Positions 6,506 through 9,074 of a stretch of 9,074 nt of DNA are shown piece after piece. Source of the stretch: Cellvibrionales bacterium UBA1963 (GTDB lineage: Bacteria; Pseudomonadota; Gammaproteobacteria; Pseudomonadales; UBA7434); the NCBI GenBank assembly GCA_002336035.1, contig DDED01000066.1, positions 1,388 to 10,461 of the forward strand, in the 5' to 3' direction. The stretch's first letter is position 1. The number at the start of each line of letters is the position of its first letter. The notes under the pieces were generated by a model that had not been told where the DNA came from, searched no databases, and was given only the letters and a program-made list of their open reading frames with translations. The position numbers were made by a program, and so were the translations under genes.

Positions 6506-7258
6506 ATGAATCGATTCGAAAATAAAGTCACCTTGGTTACGGGCGCAGCTTCTGGGATGGGCAAAGCAACCTGTGAACGTTTTGCGGCAGAAGGTGGCAG
6601 CGTATTTGCAGTTGATATTGACCCCGATGGTTTGGCCTTGATCGCCGATAGTATCAGTGCGGCAGGCGGAACTATTGCCACTCAGGTATGTAACGTGGCA
6701 AAAAAAGAGGATTGTGTTGCGGCAATCAATGGTGCTGTCGAAACGTTCGGCAAGCTCGACACGCTGGCGAATATTGCCGGGATTGTCCGCTTTAACCACA
6801 CTACTGATTTATCAGAGGAAGAATGGAATTTAGTATTGGCGATAAACTTATCAGGACCAATGTTTTTATCACAAGCGGCTATTCCACACTTATTAGAAAC
6901 CCACGGCAGTATTGTAAATGTTTGCTCTAACGCGGGCTTAATGGGGCAGGCATTTACCGCGGCTTATTGCGCAAGTAAGGGTGGATTAGTGCAATTAACC
7001 CGATCAATGGCAATGGAATTTATGAAAAAACCCATTCGCATTAATGCTGTTTGCCCCGGCGGAACGGATACAGCAATGAATAAAAGTATTCATTTTCCCG
7101 ACGATGTTGATTGGGATTTAATCACTCGTTACAGCACTCCGCGTGGCATGGCGCCAGCAGAAGACTTAGCATCAGCGATCGCCTATATTGCTTCCGATGA
7201 GGCTAAAACAGTTCATGGATCGATTTTTTCTGTCGATAACGGCCTAATGGCGGGCTAA
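6506..7258 (+). CDS. Short-chain dehydrogenase/reductase (SDR), classical
   Basis: 250-residue classical SDR, NAD(P)-dependent oxidoreductase of hydroxyl/keto groups. The nucleotide-binding TGAASGMG (12-19) is followed by VDID with D37, which favours NAD(H) over NADP(H). The structural NNAG motif is NIAG (89-92). The catalytic set is N114, S141, Y154 and K158 (Y-CAS-K), and PGG (184-186) follows. The C-terminal VDNGLMAG is the usual SDR ending. A GAGG site is 6 nt before the ATG, and the gap to the ligase is 45 nt, so this is very likely the third gene of the operon; the terminator after it closes the unit. The context points to oxidation or reduction of a hydroxylated acyl-CoA or ring intermediate; specificity cannot be read from sequence. 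Confidence 0.92.
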   Translation: MNRFENKVTLVTGAASGMGKATCERFAAEGGSVFAVDIDPDGLALIADSISAAGGTIATQVCNVAKKEDCVAAINGAVETFGKLDTLANIAGIVRFNHTTDLSEEEWNLVLAINLSGPMFLSQAAIPHLLETHGSIVNVCSNAGLMGQAFTAAYCASKGGLVQLTRSMAMEFMKKPIRINAVCPGGTDTAMNKSIHFPDDVDWDLITRYSTPRGMAPAEDLASAIAYIASDEAKTVHGSIFSVDNGLMAG

Positions 7259-7278
7259 TGAAGCTTTTTATTTTCCAG

Positions 7279-7310
7279 AAGACGCGGGCTGTTAGTCGGC
7301 GTTTTTTTTT
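7279..7310 (+). terminator. Rho-independent terminator of the LLM-ligase-SDR operon
   Basis: Stem ACGC (7282-7285) with GCGT (7299-7302), a G/G mismatch, GGCT (7287-7290) with AGTC (7294-7297, one G.U pair) around loop GTT, then a run of nine T (7302-7310). It starts about 20 nt after the SDR stop and lies 35 nt before the thioesterase, so that gene needs its own promoter or read-through. Confidence 0.85.
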
Positions 7311-7345
7311 ATCGATTATTTCATCGTGTTATAGGGCATTATGTC

Positions 7346-7777
7346 ATGGCGAGAACGATTATTAAGTTTCCTGACGAGCAGCATTTTAGTACAGAATATA
7401 CGGTCTTAATTTCTGACATTAATAGTGCCAATCACTTTGGCGCGGACAAGATGTTTTCATTGATGATAGAAGTGCAGATGCGGTTCTTTGCATATTTAGG
7501 CTACGACAAGACACCAACGCTTGAAGGTGTTAATTATTTGATGGGCGACACAGAGTTTCTGTTTAAAGCAGAAAGTTTTTATGCTGATCAGTTGACCATA
7601 GAGGTTGCCGTGGGTGATTTCAGCGCCAAAGGGTTTGAGCTTCTGTACCGAGTGCATAACCGCACGCGTTGCGTTGTTGCCGCTTACATGAAGGCAGGCA
7701 TGGTATTTTTTGATCCAAGCTCAGGTAAACCTGTCAACGTCCCGCTATCATTTAAACAGCGTTTTGTTCATATTTAG
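7346..7777 (+). CDS. Hot-dog-fold thioesterase, 4HBT-like
   Basis: 143-residue single-domain protein of the 4-hydroxybenzoyl-CoA thioesterase/YbgC type. The N-terminal strand and active-site helix read ISDINSANHFG (22-32), with D24, N26 and H30 in the positions typical of this family, followed by a long helix to about 51 and then the strands TEFLFKAES (69-77), LTIEVAVGDF (83-92) and CVVAAYMKAGMVFFD (109-123). The likely reaction is hydrolysis of an acyl-CoA in the cytoplasm. AGGG lies 9 nt before the ATG. A second ATG at 7341 is out of frame and gives only a short peptide. It is separated from the operon by a strong terminator, so co-regulation is uncertain, but the neighbouring ligase makes a CoA-ester substrate plausible. 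The exact acyl group is unknown. Confidence 0.85.
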   Translation: MARTIIKFPDEQHFSTEYTVLISDINSANHFGADKMFSLMIEVQMRFFAYLGYDKTPTLEGVNYLMGDTEFLFKAESFYADQLTIEVAVGDFSAKGFELLYRVHNRTRCVVAAYMKAGMVFFDPSSGKPVNVPLSFKQRFVHI

Positions 7778-7954
7778 TGGGTGTGAAATAGCGACATGCT
7801 TAAAATCCAGCTTATTTGAGGCTTAAAAGGAAGCAAAAAATCGTTTCATTACCACCTTTTTTAGCAATTTCAGCTATGCTTATAGTCGATAAAAGCGAGT
7901 AAAGGTTTTAACTTGGCTTAAACATTACAATAATGCATTGGTATTAAATGGCTT
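7778..7954 (+). other. 177-bp leader region before the aminotransferase gene
   Basis: No gene is seen. A weak promoter is possible: TTTTTA (7858-7863), 17 nt, then TATAGT (7881-7886), with a -10 matching 5/6 but a poor -35. Short inverted repeats occur, TTTAA/TTAAA (7907-7922) and an AATGCATT palindrome (7932-7939), and a loose AAAAGG/CCTTTT pairing (7825-7860). None is convincing alone. Confidence 0.3.
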
Positions 7955-9052
7955 ATGAGTGAACGTGAATTTATCAGGCAGATGCAGCCATGCTTTGGTG
8001 ACGAAGAAAAAAAGTTACTGAACGAATACATGGACAGTGGCGGTTTCATAACTGAATTTAAACAAACTCAAACGTTTGAGCAAATGCTCAGTGATTATAC
8101 GGGTGCTGAGCATTGTATTGTGGTCAATAATGGCACGATTAGTTTATCGTTAGCTGCATTGGCTTCTGGTCTGATTGCGGGTGATGAAGTGATCGTGCCT
8201 AATTATACGATGATTGCAACCGCAAATGCTTTAAAGATGTTTGGTATTGAACCGATATTTGTTGATGTTGAGCCAGATACACTCTGCTTAGATATTGATG
8301 CGGTGCGCCAGGCCATCACCGGCAAGACTAAGGCAGTCATGCTAATGTCAGCTAACGGCCGTTATCCTGCCGTTGGTATTAAAGCATTTGAAACATTAGC
8401 GTTAGAGCGAGACATAATTTTGCTTGAAGACGCAGCCCAATCATTGGGTTCTTTTTACCCTGATGGTCGACATATTGGTTTGGCCGGTCTAGCGGGGAGC
8501 TTTTCTTTTTCGGCGCCTAAGATTATATCAACAGGTCAAGGCGGATGTGTCGTGACTAATGACGCGGTAGTTGCTGATAGAGTTCGCAAGTTAAAAGATT
8601 TTGGTCGCGCCAGTGGCGGTAATGATTACCATGAGAGCTTAGGTTTAAATTTCAAGTTTACCGATTTACAGGCTTGTATTGGTATCGCTCAAATGGGTAA
8701 ATTAGCTGAACGAGTGATTCGTAAGAAAATTATCTATCAGCATTTTAAAGATTCCTTAGCGGCAATAGATGCGGTCAAATTTTTTAATCAAAATTTAGAA
8801 CATACTACGCCTTGGTTTATTGACGTGTTGGTTGAGGACAGAGAAGAGCTCATGGCTCATCTAAAACTCAATCAAATAGGATCGCGCGTTATGTACCCTC
8901 CGATTAATAAGCAGCCGGCGTATAATTTACCGGGCGAGCACCGGGTGTCTAATTTAATTGGCGCTAACGGCCTATGGCTGCCATCTGCTGCACAGTTAAC
9001 CGATAGCTCCGTCGATTATATATGCGATGTCATTAAACGATTTTATGATTAG
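7955..9052 (+). CDS. DegT/DnrJ/EryC1/StrS-family PLP aminotransferase
   Basis: 365-residue fold-type I aminotransferase, full length for this family, which transfers an amino group from glutamate or glutamine to a keto-sugar nucleotide in sugar or polysaccharide synthesis. Visible: DSGGFITEF (27-35) near the N-terminus, VVNNGTISL (56-64) at the cofactor phosphate, EDAAQSLGS (158-166) with D159 for the PLP pyridine nitrogen, and the Schiff-base lysine K189 in SFSAPKIISTGQGG (184-197), GQGG replacing the more common GEGG. The usual HLYG-type segment before the EDA motif is replaced by SANGRYPAVG (132-141), a known kind of variation in this superfamily. The C-terminal part has NFKFTDLQA (232-240) with the usual active-site stretch. 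No clear Shine-Dalgarno precedes ATG 7955; ATG 7982 is an alternative with a short-spaced AGG. It appears unrelated to the lipid genes and may open a surface-sugar cluster. Confidence 0.92.
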   Translation: MSEREFIRQMQPCFGDEEKKLLNEYMDSGGFITEFKQTQTFEQMLSDYTGAEHCIVVNNGTISLSLAALASGLIAGDEVIVPNYTMIATANALKMFGIEPIFVDVEPDTLCLDIDAVRQAITGKTKAVMLMSANGRYPAVGIKAFETLALERDIILLEDAAQSLGSFYPDGRHIGLAGLAGSFSFSAPKIISTGQGGCVVTNDAVVADRVRKLKDFGRASGGNDYHESLGLNFKFTDLQACIGIAQMGKLAERVIRKKIIYQHFKDSLAAIDAVKFFNQNLEHTTPWFIDVLVEDREELMAHLKLNQIGSRVMYPPINKQPAYNLPGEHRVSNLIGANGLWLPSAAQLTDSSVDYICDVIKRFYD

Positions 9053-9074
9053 GTGACTAAGGTGACTAAGGTGA
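9051..9074 (+). repeat. 9-bp tandem repeat at the window end
   Basis: The unit AGGTGACTA is repeated at 9051-9059 and 9060-9068 and starts again at 9069 (AGGTGA), cut by the window edge. The first copy overlaps the aminotransferase stop TAG. Each unit holds AGGTG (Shine-Dalgarno-like), a GTG in one frame and stops in the other two, so this may be the start region of the next gene. Confidence 0.75.

Noticed and set aside
7825..7860. AAAAGG/CCTTTT pairing followed by T as a terminator for the thioesterase
   Set aside because: The loop would be 24 nt and the stem is only 6 bp and mostly A-T; too weak to call.
1..9074. CRISPR array, IS element, tRNA or toxin-antitoxin/defence genes
   Set aside because: No spaced repeats, transposase-like proteins, cloverleaf sequences or defence-type domains were seen anywhere in the window.

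Overview
The window looks like chromosomal DNA from a free-living, probably marine gammaproteobacterium. The base composition is moderate and slightly AT-leaning, Shine-Dalgarno sites are normal, and there are no IS elements, tRNAs, rRNAs or CRISPR arrays. The YciH and cold-shock proteins look proteobacterial. The lipid-type genes (LLM oxidoreductase, FadD19-like ligase, PAPS sulfotransferase, DUF1214 protein) are a mix seen in mycobacteria and in marine gammaproteobacteria of the BD1-7/Spongiibacteraceae kind. The taxonomic placement is inference from protein character only.

Layout. (1) Positions 91-928, minus strand: a two-gene stress unit, a membrane-anchored cold-shock-domain protein followed by a YciH/SUI1 translation factor with an N-terminal Cys cluster. 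It ends at a hairpin terminator that is actually stronger on the plus strand. The csp gene has a predicted promoter with a 15-bp palindrome over its -35 and a long leader carrying a hairpin. (2) Positions 1146-3531, minus strand: a sulfotransferase and a DUF1214 protein, overlapping by 8 nt and so probably translationally coupled. (3) Positions 3762-7258, plus strand, divergent from (2): LLM flavin/F420-type oxidoreductase, acyl-CoA synthetase and SDR dehydrogenase, each with a good ribosome-binding site, closed by a rho-independent terminator at 7279-7310. (4) 7346-7777: a small hot-dog thioesterase. (5) 7955-9052: a DegT/DnrJ/EryC1/StrS PLP aminotransferase, followed at the window edge by a 9-bp tandem repeat that may carry the start region of another gene.

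Regions 2 to 4 plausibly form one metabolic locus. The ligase activates a hydrophobic carboxylic acid as its CoA thioester, the SDR and LLM enzymes do redox steps on it, the thioesterase releases acid, and the sulfotransferase/DUF1214 pair modifies a hydroxylated or lipid-like partner. A sterol-, terpenoid- or other complex-lipid substrate is suggested by the FadD19-like signature but not proven. The aminotransferase probably opens a separate sugar or surface-polysaccharide module. Nothing in the window is a clear defence or mobile system; the most unusual items are the F420-type catabolic locus, the membrane-tethered cold-shock protein with its elaborate upstream region, and the terminal tandem repeat.
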